DNA of 64,000 nt from Monomorium pharaonis (GCF_013373865.1 NC_050470.1:13622443-13686442), one strand, 5' to 3'. Shown: positions 1 to 11,970, numbered from the stretch's first letter. The notes: generated by a model from the letters alone, not told the origin. Numbers and translations: made by a program.

Positions 1-1
1 C

Positions 2-1069
2 ATACGAACGTACCATGATAATAACTCACATTGCGGTTTAGAAAAAACTGTACAGGGAATTTGTGATACGTATTGGTTCCCTTACATGCGTAAGAAAGTA
101 CAACTCTATATTGAGAATTGTATCACATGCCTAGTATCTAATTCAACCACAAACACCAAAGAAGGTGAAATACAATCAGAAAAAACGCCTTGCATGCCTA
201 TGCAAATTATGCATGCTGATCACTTTGGTCCTCTGACGATGACCCCACAAGGGTATAAACATGTTTTAGTCCTGGTAGACTCTTTCACCAGATTCACTTG
301 GTTACAACCAACTCGTACGACGAGTACCAAAGAAACTACTGCGAAACTAACTTCTATTTTTGATATTTTCGGAAATCCTAAATCTCTGATTACTGACAGA
401 GGCACGGCTTTCACCTCCTTTGAGTTCACTGAATACACACAGCAAAGAAATATTAAGCACAGATTAGTAGCAGTAGCCGCTCCTTGGGCTAACGGAGCCG
501 TAGAGCGCATAAATAGATTTCTTAAATCGTCGTTACGAAAAGTAGTGGAAGATCAATTAAATTGGGCCGATAAACTTGGTGAAATCCAAACAACTATTAA
601 CAATTCATATCATTCATCAATTAAATGCTCACCCTCCAAACTCTTACTTGGAATAGATAAAATGAACCAAATTGATACTCCACTAATTCAATTCTTAAAT
701 AACCAGGCAAAAACCGATCTCAATTATATAGAGATAGATCAACAACGGTCGATAAACCGGGAAATAGCTAAACAGGCCTCAGACAATCTAAAAACTTATA
801 ATAAAACTTATTATGATAAGCGTCATAAAAAACCGTCTAGTTATAAACATGGCGATTATGTCTTAATACGTGATACTATTTCTAAGCCTGGAGAAGACAA
901 AAAGTTGAAACCATTATACAAAGGCCCTTACATGATAACGAAAGTATTGGACAAAAATAGGTATGTCGTTCAAGATATTCCTGGGTTCACAATCACACAG
1001 AAGCCCTACAATTCTATACTGTTGCCAGACAGAATAAAGCTGTGGGTTAAACCTTTACTCATTAAGTAA
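2..1069 (+). CDS. Ty3/gypsy Pol polyprotein, integrase end (5' truncated by window)
   Basis: Integrase inserts reverse-transcribed element DNA into the host genome. The frame is open from base 2, so the 327-residue Met-initiated ORF (ATG at 86) is only the end of a longer Pol. Upstream of that Met the frame gives the histidines, and just after it the C-x2-C pair, of the HHCC zinc-binding domain. The catalytic triad, counted from the Met at 86, is D45 (HADHFG), D104 (ITDRG) and E140 (NGAVERIN), with the canonical 35-residue D-E spacing. The C-terminal domain (about 250-320, HGDYVLIRD and YKGPYMI) is typical of gypsy-type integrases. No stop or frameshift is visible, so this copy is young or recently active. 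Protease, RT and RNase H should lie left of the window. Confidence 0.93.
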   Translation: MRTYHDNNSHCGLEKTVQGICDTYWFPYMRKKVQLYIENCITCLVSNSTTNTKEGEIQSEKTPCMPMQIMHADHFGPLTMTPQGYKHVLVLVDSFTRFTWLQPTRTTSTKETTAKLTSIFDIFGNPKSLITDRGTAFTSFEFTEYTQQRNIKHRLVAVAAPWANGAVERINRFLKSSLRKVVEDQLNWADKLGEIQTTINNSYHSSIKCSPSKLLLGIDKMNQIDTPLIQFLNNQAKTDLNYIEIDQQRSINREIAKQASDNLKTYNKTYYDKRHKKPSSYKHGDYVLIRDTISKPGEDKKLKPLYKGPYMITKVLDKNRYVVQDIPGFTITQKPYNSILLPDRIKLWVKPLLIK

Positions 1070-1229
1070 GATCTTCATATTTTTGTCTCCTCTTTGAACA
1101 CACACAATCCCTAGTATTATATGACATTATAACCAAAGATATTTTTAACGAATATGTATTCATTCCTACATTTATTTTACAGTTATATCTACATTTTATT
1201 AAGACTTTAGTATTAAGATCTAGTTATAA

Positions 1230-1720
1230 GATAGTTTTAAGAGGTTCCTTAATGGTCTCAGGTTATTTTATTATACATGTAAACAACGTTCCGAGTTGAA
1301 CGATATGCCAGGCTGGCCGAGCTGTAAGAAATTGGCTGTGAACGTAGGTTAAGTTTCACATTTCCGTTTCCCCCACACGAAGCGCCCCGAGATTTTACTT
1401 CAATGCGCCACCGTCTTGCCAGGTCTCCTATTGGACACCAGCCAGACGACACGGGCTTAGGCCTCCTATTGGTAAATGTAGGCGCTCTTGGCGCACTCAT
1501 ACGGGCATCTGGGGAGCGAAGAAAACTTCTTCCCGCCATATAGGCAGTTAGTAACAAGACTCAAAACTGTAAAGAAGTCTCCAGTGAATAAACGACTCCT
1601 CGAACGGAACAACGTGTGCCCATTATTGCCTTCCGGCTTTCTTTCCCTCCTAACTTTTCCCCCCTTATTACAAATTCACATAAAGTCCCTTACAATTGAT
1701 TGTAATTTTTGTAATTCACA
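1230..1720 (+). repeat. Probable 3' LTR of the gypsy element
   Basis: The stretch after the Pol stop has no ORF of its own. It holds a GC-richer block with a TATA-like CATATAGG near 1538, an AATAAA near 1588 and a pyrimidine-rich tail, the order expected of U3-R-U5. Exact ends are not defined because the partner LTR is outside the window. Confidence 0.45.
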
Positions 1721-1788
1721 ATTTCGCAAAAAAACTCATGTAAAATGATTCTTCTTATATTTTTATATAATTAATCTTTAAGATACTA

Positions 1789-3945
1789 CACTGACGCAAA
1801 AAAAATGGGACCAAAATTTTGACCAAATTTTTAGACAATCTTTAAAGTGACGTAACTTTATTATCATACCGCCGTCATCAGAGTAATCCAATGTGCAAGT
1901 AACTACGTGAAAGTTGCCAGTTGGATTTTGCACATTATGTGGTCTTGAAAATGGCCGATTTTTAAAATAAAATTGAATTTTTTGTTATGTATAAGTATAT
2001 GTATGTTTATGTGTATGTGTATATTTATGTGTGGATTTATGAATGTAGATGAATGTGTATGTTTGTGTACATGTCTATGTGCATGTGTGTTTGTTTAATA
2101 GTGGGTGTTTCCTCCTCGTTGTCTAATGACCTATTGCAAACGTTCTTCCATGTTGATGCATGCTTAAATTTCTTGTCAGGGTATTTTATTCCAAATTTGT
2201 ACCAGCAGTTCTGACAGATCATGAAAATTAGTTGGTCTCTCCAGATCTCTGAGCTATCCCATTAAATTCCAGATATGCTCATTGGGATTAAGGTCTGGGC
2301 TCATAGGAGGATGAGGCAGAATGGTAATCCTGTTTTCTCAGAGGAATTGTCGGGTAATTATTGCAATGCATTATTGCATATAAACGCGAAATTTTGTTTA
2401 ATATGATGTCCCACTGGTGGTACATGCGGTTTTAAAACTTTACTAATGTAGCGTACTGCTGTCACTGCTAGTGGTGGTTAGATAACTAATTCAGTGCCCC
2501 ATTGTACTTTCTTCTATTGTATTTTCTTTCAAGATTTAATCTATCAAGGATTTAACGCGCAGTTTGAGCAGGTTTTCGCCAGAAGCATGGATGATTTGGC
2601 GGTCTTCTCTAGTGATTCGCCTCCAGCTAGAACCTACACGATCTACACGACGATCAAATCTTTCTTTTTTTTTTGGAAATTTCTCCGAGCACGAAAAACT
2701 ATAGAACAAGGAATTTGCATTCTTTCCACAACATAAAGCACCGTATTTCCTCCTTGTAGAAGGGCAACAATTTGTGCAAGTTGAATTTTAGTTAAAATGC
2801 AGCATTTTTTATTCGAAATCAAAACGTTTTAAATCGCAAAATCTGATTTTCAATAAAGATAATCTTGTATCAATTTTCTTCAAAACAAAACATAACTTTT
2901 GCGGTTTGTTATTCAAGACATGAAATTTACTTGCTGATTTTTAGCACGCGATTATTTTAAAATCTGTATTTCAAATATACGAAAACAGTCACCAATTTAC
3001 TGTAAACAAACAGTTTACTCTTACACAGTAAATTTTTTAAATTTAGTTACTAGCTATCTGAATATTAATCATTGATTTTCTAAACATTAGAAATTTATCA
3101 AAATTTTTTGTATTATCTGTCTTTATTTAAAAATTACCTGACTTAAGTAATTGGGTTTCTAAAAATTAGCAATTTTCTTTTTCTTATACAACAACGAATA
3201 AGATTTGAATAAAAGTACACATACATACACATACATGTACACCCACACATATACATAAACTCATAAACATTTACATAAATAATTGCAGTGCAAACACTGA
3301 TCTGAGCAGGCTGCTAAAATGGCGAACCTTTTGTTGACTTCAGTGAAATTGGCTTGTCAGCTATTCGCTATATTCAGATCAGTAAGTGCAAATTTCCACA
3401 ATGAATTTCAGAATTACATAATGTGCAAAATCCGACTGTCAACCTTCACGTGCACATTGGGTCATTCTGATGACGGCGGTATGATTGAGTTAAACACGAA
3501 TAAAATTAATGGGCAATATATTGATACCGTTTCATGGTATTCAAAAAATACTGTATCTATTCGCTAAAATACCCTAAAATACAGTGCAAATGTCAAACTC
3601 GTGCATAATCAACAAAAAACATCGTATTATCGTATTTTTTTAACTGCTTAGAAAAGAATGAGCTTTAAGAATCGGGATTAATATTAGCAAGATTTTAACA
3701 AGAAACTTATGAAAAATAATAACAAACTTTTACTAAAAAAATATATGTTTGGTTTTTATGCGATATAAAAAGGTCACACTTAACAAGTCAAAGGTTTTGT
3801 CTAGGGTTTCTTAAAGTAGAGTCTTTGCCCTTCAATTTAAAAAAAAGTTCATGTAATTTGGATGATTTTTCGCAAAGTTATATCACTTTGAAGATTGCTT
3901 AAAAATTCGGTCAAAATTTTTGTCCCGTTTTTTTTTGCGCCAGTG
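1789..3945. mobile_element. Tc1/mariner-type transposon, copy 1, with TA target duplication
   Basis: The ends are inverted copies: CACTGACGCAAAAAAAATGG at 1789 and its near-perfect complement ending CAGTG at 3945, each flanked by TA. About 75 bp of terminal repeat are near-identical. A second inverted block pairs 1865-1945 with about 3413-3490. The interior carries a decayed transposase on the minus strand. A related non-autonomous copy lies at 37183-38755. It sits upstream of the mRpL13 exon at 4275. Confidence 0.9.
2100..2800 (-). pseudogene. Tc1-like transposase remnant
   Basis: On the minus strand the N-terminal helix-turn-helix region can be read around 2650-2800 (LAQIVALLQGGNTVLYVVER). 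A central piece around 2360-2450 ends in FAFICNNALQ, where Tc1 transposases have the second catalytic D (DNA/DDN), so that residue is lost. The C-terminal DDE end (SPDLNPNEHIWNLMG) is at about 2240-2300. Stops and frameshifts break every part. The segment between the DNA-binding domain and the middle of the catalytic domain is missing, because only about 160 bp separate pieces that normally lie several hundred bases apart. No active product is possible. Confidence 0.85.
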
Positions 3946-3947
3946 TA

Positions 3948-4274
3948 TTTGAAAAAAGATATATTCCTTATAACATTTTTAATATCTCGCGCGTGTATGG
4001 TTACTCTTTTATCTATTTGAAGTGATTTAAGAATCCCTAAAAATTTATTAACATACTTTCAAGTTTCTAGAACAAATTTCTACTTTGTATTTTAGAAAAA
4101 ATACAGTAATATCATTATCTCTAAAATTTTAAGAAACTTTCGTGAATAGAAATTGATTGGATATAAAATAGATAGGGTATAATATGCATTAAATTTTTCT
4201 TGAAAAATGTAATAAACATAATTATTAAAATTTTTATGTCAATTGCTAATATGTACTTAATAATTTTTATATAG
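3948..4274. other. AT-rich sequence before mRpL13 exon
   Basis: No ORF or repeat recognised. It ends in a polypyrimidine-like TTTTTATATAG acceptor immediately before the mRpL13 exon, so it is the 3' end of an upstream intron. Confidence 0.6.
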
Positions 4275-4429
4275 ACAATTGCGGCGATCATGTGGTAGTA
4301 ATAAATAGCAAAGAAATTGCCTTACGCGGAGATGAGTGGCGAAAACGTGTATACTTTCATCATAATACATATCACGGAGGTGCGACTTGGACTCTTGCAT
4401 GGGAATTACATCATAAAGATCCAACTTTG
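4275..4429 (+). CDS. mRpL13: Mitochondrial ribosomal protein L13 (uL13m), internal exon
   Basis: uL13m is a structural protein of the large subunit of the mitochondrial ribosome, acting in the matrix. The exon follows an AG acceptor and ends at TTG before a GTAATT donor. It encodes NCGDHVVVINSKEIALRGDE and then a segment with HHNTYHGGATWTLAWELHHKDPTL, which matches the conserved CGDHVV and GG-rich core of the family. Two bases precede the first full codon and the exon ends in phase 0. The next exon in the window continues the protein in frame. Roughly the first 50 residues, including the start, lie on exons outside this window or were not recognised. It is flanked by TE-filled introns on both sides. 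Confidence 0.95.
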
Positions 4430-4507
4430 GTAATTAATTTTTCGTGATTACAAAATACTTTATAATACAAAATATTATATTTGATATAAATAACTACACA
4501 TATATAT

Positions 4508-4690
4508 ACAAAGTGATTTTTAATGACTGTTTCAACTTTTTATTATGGAAGATGGATTATTGACTGCAACTTTAGTACACACATGCACGATATATGTATG
4601 TGCACAGGCCGTACATGTGTGTATTAAGGTTGCAGTCGGTAATCTCTCTCCAATGGTAGAAAGTTGGGACAATCATTAAGAATCATCTTG

Positions 4691-4691
<1 letters not shown>
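4508..4691. mobile_element. MITE, family ACAGGGTGA, copy 1 (diverged)
   Basis: A palindromic unit of about 185 bp. ACAAAGTGATTTTTAATG pairs with the complementary right end CATTAAGAATCATCTTGT. It shares its interior with the copies at 10238 and 11343 (TTTTTACCATRRRAGAT, GTACATGTGTGTA). It is followed by a (TA)n tract at 4691-4718. Confidence 0.8.
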
Positions 4692-4718
<27 letters not shown>

Positions 4719-4721
<3 letters not shown>

Positions 4722-6090
4722 GATGGTGATTTAGAATGACTCAGATGTCCTTGCAATTTATTCTTGAGTTAATTCTCAGATTTTTCCTTTACGAAAATTT
4801 TATCCAAAGTTTACTTTTCGAATTATTAAATGAAATAGTTACCAAATCATGGGAGGCATACAGAAGGTAGGCAGGGGCAGCGCGATTCACAGTCTAACAT
4901 GGGTGATTACAAATTTGATGTCTTCATACTGCTTGACGGATAAATAATTTTACCAGGAATGAACAACACTTTACATGTAACACTTCACATATAAAAAATC
5001 CACAAGTCAATTGACTTATTACCATTAATGATTACCGAATAGTCATTTTGCAGCTTACTTTTATTAAGAAACATTTTAGGTTACAGTAATTACAGATTAC
5101 ACAATTACAGTAATTAGTCAGAAAATTGTTGTCTTTTACAAAATGTATTACGTATCAATGCTTTTGCAGATTTACACACACTCACATACGAACAAATCTA
5201 CATTCCACTACCGATTAATTAATACTCTGCATTATTATGGTATCAGAGTGATATCATGATTTATCAACTGCAATTATCAACGGATTTATACACTTAAGAG
5301 AATCCTAAACTGCCTGTCAAAGTTGGGATCGATAATGTAGTCGTTCGTTTAATCTTGTTTATAAAAATCTTTGCCCTAAAACACAAGTTATGTAGCTTGT
5401 ATAAATAGTGTAAGATCTTACTCCGTTTGAACAGATTAATGATGATTTTATCTGTCAGGAATGGTAGAGGGGTAGGATACAGTTTCACAAGGAGTTCTTT
5501 ATAGTCTAGTATCCAATGTTCCTTTTGTTAATTTTACTATTAAGACAATTTACTATGCTCAATGATCTCTAACACAAACTTTATAGATATTGCTTGGACA
5601 GGTTCCGATAGTATGTACGACGAGTTAGACGGTCCCTTGCTAACTGACTATATGGCGCGTTACTTCAAATTACGATTAAAAGCTATAAAAAAAAGTTATT
5701 TAAAATCTGTAATAATCAGAAATCTGTAGTGAAAGCGCTTAGATGAATAAAATTTGACACAAATAACTTTTTTATGGTTTTTCATCGTAATTTGACGAAT
5801 ATAGTCTTATTCTTTAATTTATTCCGAATTGTAGGATATCATTCATTTCTATGTATAAGCTATATAACTTGTATTTTAAAGTGAATATTTTCATGAACAA
5901 GAATAAACAAATGACTCCACATTATCGACCTTGATTAAGTTTGACGGGCAGTTTAGCATTCTCTGTTCTTCAAAAAACATAACCTTGACTCATTTTGTTT
6001 ACATTGAGTGGAGGTGGGGAGTCGTGTGGTCCAGTAGTATTCGCATGTGCATCTGTGGGAGAAATATTATTAAAAGTGCCAAGTCACGTA
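4719..6090. other. Unassigned intronic DNA with a possible copia LTR edge
   Basis: No coding homology was recognised. TGGTATCAGAG at 5238-5248 matches the initiator-tRNA primer-binding site that typically follows a copia-type 5' LTR, and an LTR-like stretch with a TATA-like ACATATAAA lies upstream from about 4975. No second LTR or Pol was found, so this is only suggestive. From about 5990 onward the sequence is the likely 5' region of LINE-A. Confidence 0.3.
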
Positions 6091-6094
6091 AATA

Positions 6095-7626
6095 ATGATC
6101 GAACAGCCCTTTTTAAGGGCTATTAAGAACGAAGAAGCAAATCAGAATAATACAGTAAAAGTGGATAGAGACGAAATAGCATGCATAAGCATTAATAAGT
6201 GTGATATAGAGGTTAAGAAGGGCTTTGGGCCCAAAAGCACAGGAAGTACAATTAAGAAGCATGCGCAGCTAGAAAAACGATCAAAAGTTAAACAAAGTTG
6301 CGGGGCATTGTATAAGACCGTTAGCTTAGAAGAACTATGTGAAATTATAGGAGGATTGTAGATAAGTAAGAAAGCGGCTCCTTGCAAAGATACAAAAAAG
6401 TGGAAAGCGAGGAAAGCTGTGAAAAATCTAGTAATTCAAGTAAAATGATTGTGGAGGAATCAACAATGACAAAACCAAAGTAGCTAATAGAAAGAGACAA
6501 GAGAAAGAGGAGACTAAGGAGATAAAAAAGAAGAGTATAGATAAGATTAAGGAAAACAGTCGAAGAATTGGGACTCAAAGAAAGGAGAACAAAGAGAATG
6601 AACAGTTAATTGAAGAGGATTACAACTTGAACGAGACTACATTTGAAGCAGAAAGCATATTAGTGCCACAGGAGTTTACAACAGCGACGTCGGTAAATGG
6701 AAAAAGTGATATGATAATGGACCTATTAAATTCAACATCTCTTACAGATGATGAAGTTAACAAAGAAATACTTTAACAAAGTATACTTTAACAATAGTAA
6801 CATTATTTTTAACTACAATGGGCAAACCGAAGTAAAAGACAAGGATAAGAATAAATTTTACAAAGCGGGATACAAAAGTGACTGTGCATAATCACGATAA
6901 GACTGAAGCAAGAAGAGACTGAAAAACGAGATACGCGTAATCATTTCAAACTTTTAAATTTACTATTAAAAGCTGATATAAAGCTGAACGAATTTTTAAA
7001 CATTGGCTTTAGTACCGCCGACTTACGTTACAGTGGTATCGATAGAGCAAACATTATTAATGTACTAAACAGGATTAGTCAGATAGAATATAGCTTATTA
7101 GAGCGAAATACTGTGGTCAAAGGAATTATTACAGACTGGTTGGATAGTGTCGAAGAATTAGCGATGACTATAAACCAAAAAGATAATTAAAAAAGGTTTA
7201 TAATTAGAAGGTTCAGTAAGGAGGCAAAACGCATGGAAAGTAGAGTAACAAAAAACATGATAACATTTAAGAGAAGTATGATGAAAACAAATATGGCCGT
7301 ATATGGGAGCCTAATCCATATTAAAGTTTGAATGTACGTAATGGAAGTCAAGCAATGTTTCCGTTGTTACAGATTCGGCCTTTTTTCAGACATTAAAGCA
7401 GTCTGCAAAAACAAGGAGAAAATGTGTCCGGTTTGCGGAGACTTATTTCATGGCATATGCAACAAATCACTGAAGTGCTTAAATTGCGGTGGACAACACT
7501 GAGCCAATGACAAGCAGTGCAAAATATACTACGTAAAGAGATATTTTGAAATACGCTACTGAAAAAAAGTCAATACCGAGTGTAAGAAAAGAGCTATTAA
7601 GCCAAAGAACAGATTACAGAGATACC
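6095..7626 (+). pseudogene. LINE-A ORF1 (Gag-like, CCHC knuckles), broken
   Basis: ORF1 proteins of non-LTR retrotransposons bind the element RNA. An 88-residue opening segment starts at 6095. Further pieces can be read in changing frames, including a helical stretch around 6930-7190 (NEFLNIGF, ERNTVVKGIITDWL). At 7345-7530 there are zinc-knuckle sequences (KQCFRCYRFG, CPVCGDLFHG, KCLNCGGQH) typical of I/Jockey/R1-type ORF1. A TGA falls inside the third knuckle, and many stops and shifts mark long decay. The piggyBac-like palindrome at 7631 interrupts it, and the frame appears to resume at 9768. It shares orientation with the endonuclease and RT pieces at 14.4-18.4 kb, so I read them as one old copy. 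Confidence 0.7.
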
Positions 7627-7630
7627 TTAA

Positions 7631-9086
7631 CCCTTTAACGCTCAAACATTTTTTTCAAACAACGCACAAGATTTTTTCGTAAACTTTGACGGCGTAGACT
7701 TTGTATAAAACGGACAAACTTTTTATCAAATAGTACTTTTCTAGGAGGTTTTGTGCTCTTTCGAATGCCGCCGCGATAAATTGAAAAAAATGTCAACAAC
7801 ATCGAGTTTCTGAGCTTTTTTTCAAAAAGGCACGATTTTTTTTTGAGTAAAATTTTTTTTAAGTGGATTTTCTTTATCGTAACAAGTTTGGATTAGGATC
7901 GGAACTGCATAAAGCGTGCACTTTTTAGTTGTACTTGAAGACTATGCAGCGCAAAAATGTCTTTTAACATAGCGGATCGAATATGGCCGCTTAAATATCA
8001 GAAATTTTGGAAATTTCCATTTTTTACGATTTTTTCTATTCAAACAATCGTAATTTGATTTACTGATGCTCATTAATCACTTAAAAATGTTTGATCATAT
8101 TAGTTTGTACCATAAAAAGTGAAATCTAATATGCGGTTCCAAAATGGCAGCTAGGATTGGCGGAAACACCGAAAAAAATAGTATAATTTGTAGTTTTTTG
8201 TATATTTTCATATACTAATGTATAATTTCCATATACTAAATAACTGGGGAGCACAAAAGCAACTGTGTGTGTGTACACACAACTAATTTAGGAAATAATT
8301 ATAAATGAAAACTGATGATAGTACTAACTTCTAAATCTTTGCCAATGACTTCCATGTCAGAGTTACCAATTCTCACGGCGTGAAGGTGGACGATTATTTG
8401 AGAATCTTTGTTTTTTTGTATTTTTATATTTTATTTACTTTTTTATAATTTTTTATATTTTTATTTGTCAGTTAAAAAATTTTTTTCTTTGTAATTAAAT
8501 CTAACTACTCTCGAAACATGTTTTATAAAAATATAAATTACCTTGTGGAAACGGAAAAAGACAGTAGATCTCCTACCGTTTGCACAGCCTGCTGGCGTGA
8601 GTATCTGAACTGGCATTGCTGGCTTGTCGTAGCTAATCATTGCGTGTGGTTACTAAATATTGGTTGTAAAATATGGACAGCTAACGTTTTAGTGTGGTAC
8701 TTTATTTATTATATACCACATGATTATAGTCATAAAAAAAACACGAAACCAAATTAGTTCTCAAAAATACTGTTCAACAAAAAAATATAAAGTAAGAACA
8801 AATAAATTTTGTAAACATTGATATTTATATTTTTGTAAGACATGTTTTGAGAATCATTAGATTCAATTACAAAGAAAATATAATTTTTGTAACTAAAAAA
8901 AATATGAAAAATTATAAACAAATTAATAAAATATAAAAAAAAAACAAGAAAAAGATTCTCAATAATTGTCCACCTCTACACAGTAAAAATCGATAACTCT
9001 GACATGGAAGTTATTGGCAAAGGACGATTTAGAAGTTAGTAATGTCATTAATTTTCACTTATAATTATTTGTTGAATTGAATGTAT

Positions 9087-9138
<52 letters not shown>

Positions 9139-9767
9139 GCACGCACGCACGCATGCAGTGTACATAGTTATTTTTGTATTTTCCAGTCACATTAGTACAT
9201 GGAAATATATAAAAAACTATGAATTATACTACTTTTTTCGGTGTTTCCGCTAATCCCAGCTGCCATTTTGGAACCGCCATATTGGATTTCACTTTTTATG
9301 ATACAAACTAATATGATCAAAAGTTTTTAAGTGATTAATGAGCATTAAATCGAATTACGATTGTTTGAATAAAAAAAATCGTAAAAAATGGGAATTTCCA
9401 AAATTTCTGACATTTAAGCAACCATATTTGATCCGCCATGTTAGAAAAAAATTCATCGCTGCATAGTACAATTAAAAAGTGCACGCTTTATGCAGTTCCG
9501 ATCCTAATCCAAACCCGTTACAATAAAGAAAATCCACTTAAAAAAAAATTTTACTCGAAAAAAATCGTGTCTTTTTTTAAAAAAAGCTCAGAAAGTCAAA
9601 GTTGTTGACATTTTTTTCAATTTTTTGCGTCGGCATTCAAAAGAGCACATTTGAAACCTCCTAGAAAAGTACTATTTAATAAAAAGTTTGTCCATTTTAT
9701 ACAAAGTCAAAGTTTTCTACGCCGTCAAAGTTTACAAAAAAATCTTGTGCATTTGAGCGTTAAAGAG
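7631..9767. mobile_element. piggyBac-like palindromic element with TTAA duplication
   Basis: The two ends are CCCTTTAACGCTCAAAC and its complement, flanked by TTAA at 7627-7630 and 9768-9771. The two arms are near-complementary for about 0.8-1 kb each and meet around 8.8 kb, so the whole 2.1-kb unit can fold on itself. TTAA duplication plus CCC ends is the piggyBac signature. No transposase is present. Confidence 0.88.
9088..9155. repeat. CA/GCAC microsatellite
   Basis: A run of AC dinucleotides passes into GCAC repeats. It lies in the right arm of the piggyBac-like palindrome; the left arm has only a short GTGTGT at the mirrored place. Confidence 0.95.
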
Positions 9768-9990
9768 TTAATGAAATTAAACTGAAAAAATAACCAGAGC
9801 AGTAAAAACCCAACAGGAAAGGAAGAAATAAGATCCAGAAAATTAACAGTCAGAAGAAAAAAAATCAGGAGCAACACAAGCCCAAACAGTGACAGAATTA
9901 TAAGAAACGAGCTCAAAAACAATGCACAGTGGTTAAAACTGGCAAAAACATGATCAAAATATGAAACATTCGTCAATTTGTATGAAAGGT
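9768..9990 (+). pseudogene. LINE-A ORF1, C-terminal remnant
   Basis: Lys/Gln-rich coding-like sequence without introns follows directly on the palindrome. One frame ends in NNAQWLKLAKT. It is read as the ORF1 tail that continued from 7626 before the insertion. The support is position and composition only. Confidence 0.4.
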
Positions 9991-10237
9991 TGGTATCCTA
10001 GGGTTTTTGATATCGCTGTTTACGAATCTAAAGTTAAAATTAAAAAAAACAAATGGCGTTTCCAAAATGGCGGATACATATGTCAGAAAAGTCTCAATTT
10101 TTGCTGAAATTTAGTACTCTAGGGTTTTCGAGATCGCTGATTGCGAATCAAAAGTCTAAATTCTAAAAATTAATGTTTTCTAATGTTTCTTAAATGATAT
10201 TAACAAAATTTTATTACATAATGTTAATTTTAAATAT
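9991..10237. other. Unassigned, resembles piggyBac-like palindrome interiors
   Basis: It contains AAAATGGCGGATAC and TTCGAGATCGCTGATTGCGA, phrases that also recur in the palindromes at 12.3-13.0 and 40.9-42.1 kb. Probably a fragment of that repeat class. Confidence 0.4.
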
Positions 10238-10371
10238 ACAAGATGTTTCTTAATGACTGTCCTAACTTTTTACCATAGGAGATGAATTACCGACATGTGT
10301 ATTATATAAGTTGTGATCGGTAATTCCATCCCCCATGGTAAAAAATTGGACAGCTATTAAAAAACACTGTA
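10238..10371. mobile_element. MITE, family ACAGGGTGA, copy 2 (shortened)
   Basis: It runs from ACAAGATGTTTCTTAATGAC to the complementary GTCCAATTTTT/ACACTGT end. The interior is shortened compared with the copies at 4508 and 11343. Confidence 0.75.
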
Positions 10372-10964
10372 TATTAAAGTTTAATTAAAAGCTAGCATTA
10401 GTTTTATCTGATATATATTATACCATGTCAAACCCTTCAAATCAAATTTCCATTTTTACATTTTACACAGACCAACTTACTTGTTATTTTTTGAAAAAAT
10501 TTAAAGAAATAAGAAATGGACCTGGATCGACTTAAATTAAGGTTTGATTACGGTTACGGTTTAATAAAAAGATTTGAAAACCAGTTACGGTTTGAGTTTT
10601 GATTTTTTGGCAAATACAAAAATGTAACCGTTAAAATTCCGATTTTTCAGTTTTTTTTTCGGTTCCGGTTTTTGATTTTAATAATATTATTTAATGAGTA
10701 ATTATGTAATAGTAATTATTAGAATTTATTTTTAATAATATTTAGTAATATTTAATAACAATAATTTATAAAGAATTAAATATGAAGGAAGGAATCAATT
10801 TCAATTGTGCTACCAATAAATCTTGTTTAACAAAAAAGATGATTGAATGAGAGAAATAAGAGAGAAAGAAGCAAAAAAAAGAAATAGACAACAATCCGCG
10901 AAGTTGCAAACGAAGTAATAAGCAAAATGTGTATAATTATTTTTTATATTCGGAATATATATAT
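10372..10964. other. AT-rich stretch with GGTTACGGTT motifs
   Basis: No gene. Between 10537 and 10680 the motif GGTTACGGTTT and similar CGGTTCCGGTTT phrases recur. The same kind of phrase returns at 13.80-13.95 kb. Origin unknown. Confidence 0.4.
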
Positions 10965-11330
10965 ACAGGGTGTCTCAAAACATGTGAGTCAACGCGTAAA
11001 AAGGTAGATGGGATCAAGAAGAACATAAAAGTCCAATATTGTCTTGGGTCAGGTCTTAAGTTAAGTCTTGGGTTAGGTTAAGTTCACCAATAATCGAGGT
11101 ATTAATTGAATGAATGTATGATAAGCTTTTATTGAGTGAATGTATGATAAGCCTTTATTAATTTACTGTTCATAATTACGATAGCAATTAATTAGATTAT
11201 TTGCAGATTTCATACGTTCATATCTCGATTATTGGTGAACCTAACTCAAGACAATATTGGACTTTTACGTTTATCTCGATTCCCTCTATCTTTTTACGAG
11301 CGTTGATCCACATGTTTTGGGATATCCTGT
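10965..11330. mobile_element. MITE with ACAGGGTGTCTC ends
   Basis: The inverted ends ACAGGGTGTCTCAAAACATG and CATGTTTTGGGATATCCTGT enclose 366 bp with further internal complementarity (AATATTGTCTTGGGT against the ACTCAAGACAATATT region). Flanks are AT repeats, so the TA duplication cannot be told apart. Confidence 0.8.
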
Positions 11331-11342
11331 ATATACATATAT

Positions 11343-11524
11343 ACAGGGTGAATTTTAATGGCTGTCCCTTTTTACCATGAGAGATGGAATTACCGACTGC
11401 AATCTTAGTACACACATGTACGACATATGCATGTGTAAATGCTGTACATGTGTGTACTAAGATTGCAATCGGTAATCTATCTCTTATGGTAAAAAGTTGA
11501 GACAGCCATTAAAATTCACCCTGT
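11343..11524. mobile_element. MITE, family ACAGGGTGA, copy 3 (best preserved)
   Basis: A near-perfect palindrome: ACAGGGTGAATTTTAATGGC pairs with GCCATTAAAATTCACCCTGT. The inner stem contains GTACACACATGTAC. It is only 12 bp from the preceding MITE. Confidence 0.88.
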
Positions 11525-11970
11525 ATATATAAACATACAAATAATGTAACAAATAAAAGATGCAACCATTTGAGATATCTTATCATACATTCAATTATAA
11601 GATAGTCTTGTTTCACGCATTCAACAAATTCAATGTATTCGTTATTATGAAATAATATTGGTAATTATACACAATAAGGGCGATTCACCGTTTTCAATGA
11701 CCTTGATATATGTTGTTAGGATCATTATTCTGAACAATTTTTTTTATACATGTTACCGTCGCTCGACCTTAGTTTTTGAGTTATACACAAAAGTTTTCTT
11801 TAAATTTCTTGTTTTGATTTTATTAGTTTTGAAGCAGGAGGAGAGTAAAGTGCAGAAAACGCGTGGGCGGGGGTGGGGCTTCGCCGCACTTGGCATTCAT
11901 TAAAAAGTTATTAACGCAAGTTTTATGGTAATAATATTAGTAAACATTGCTAGTCTATATAATCGACAAG
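11525..11970. other. Diverged interspersed repeat
   Basis: It contains GACCTTGATATATG and a GC-rich block (GTGCAGAAAACGCGTGGGCG, then GGGGCTTCGCC) that recur in altered form at 23.27-23.98 kb. No coding content. Confidence 0.5.

Noticed and set aside
220..510. 96-residue minus-strand ORF
   Set aside because: It is the antisense shadow of the integrase coding sequence.
1258..1748. ORFs on both strands after the integrase
   Set aside because: They lie in LTR-like sequence and have no recognisable domain.
5238..5248. Copia element inferred from a primer-binding-site match
   Set aside because: Only an 11-bp match to TGGTATCAGAG. No Pol and no second LTR, so it is listed only as a possibility.
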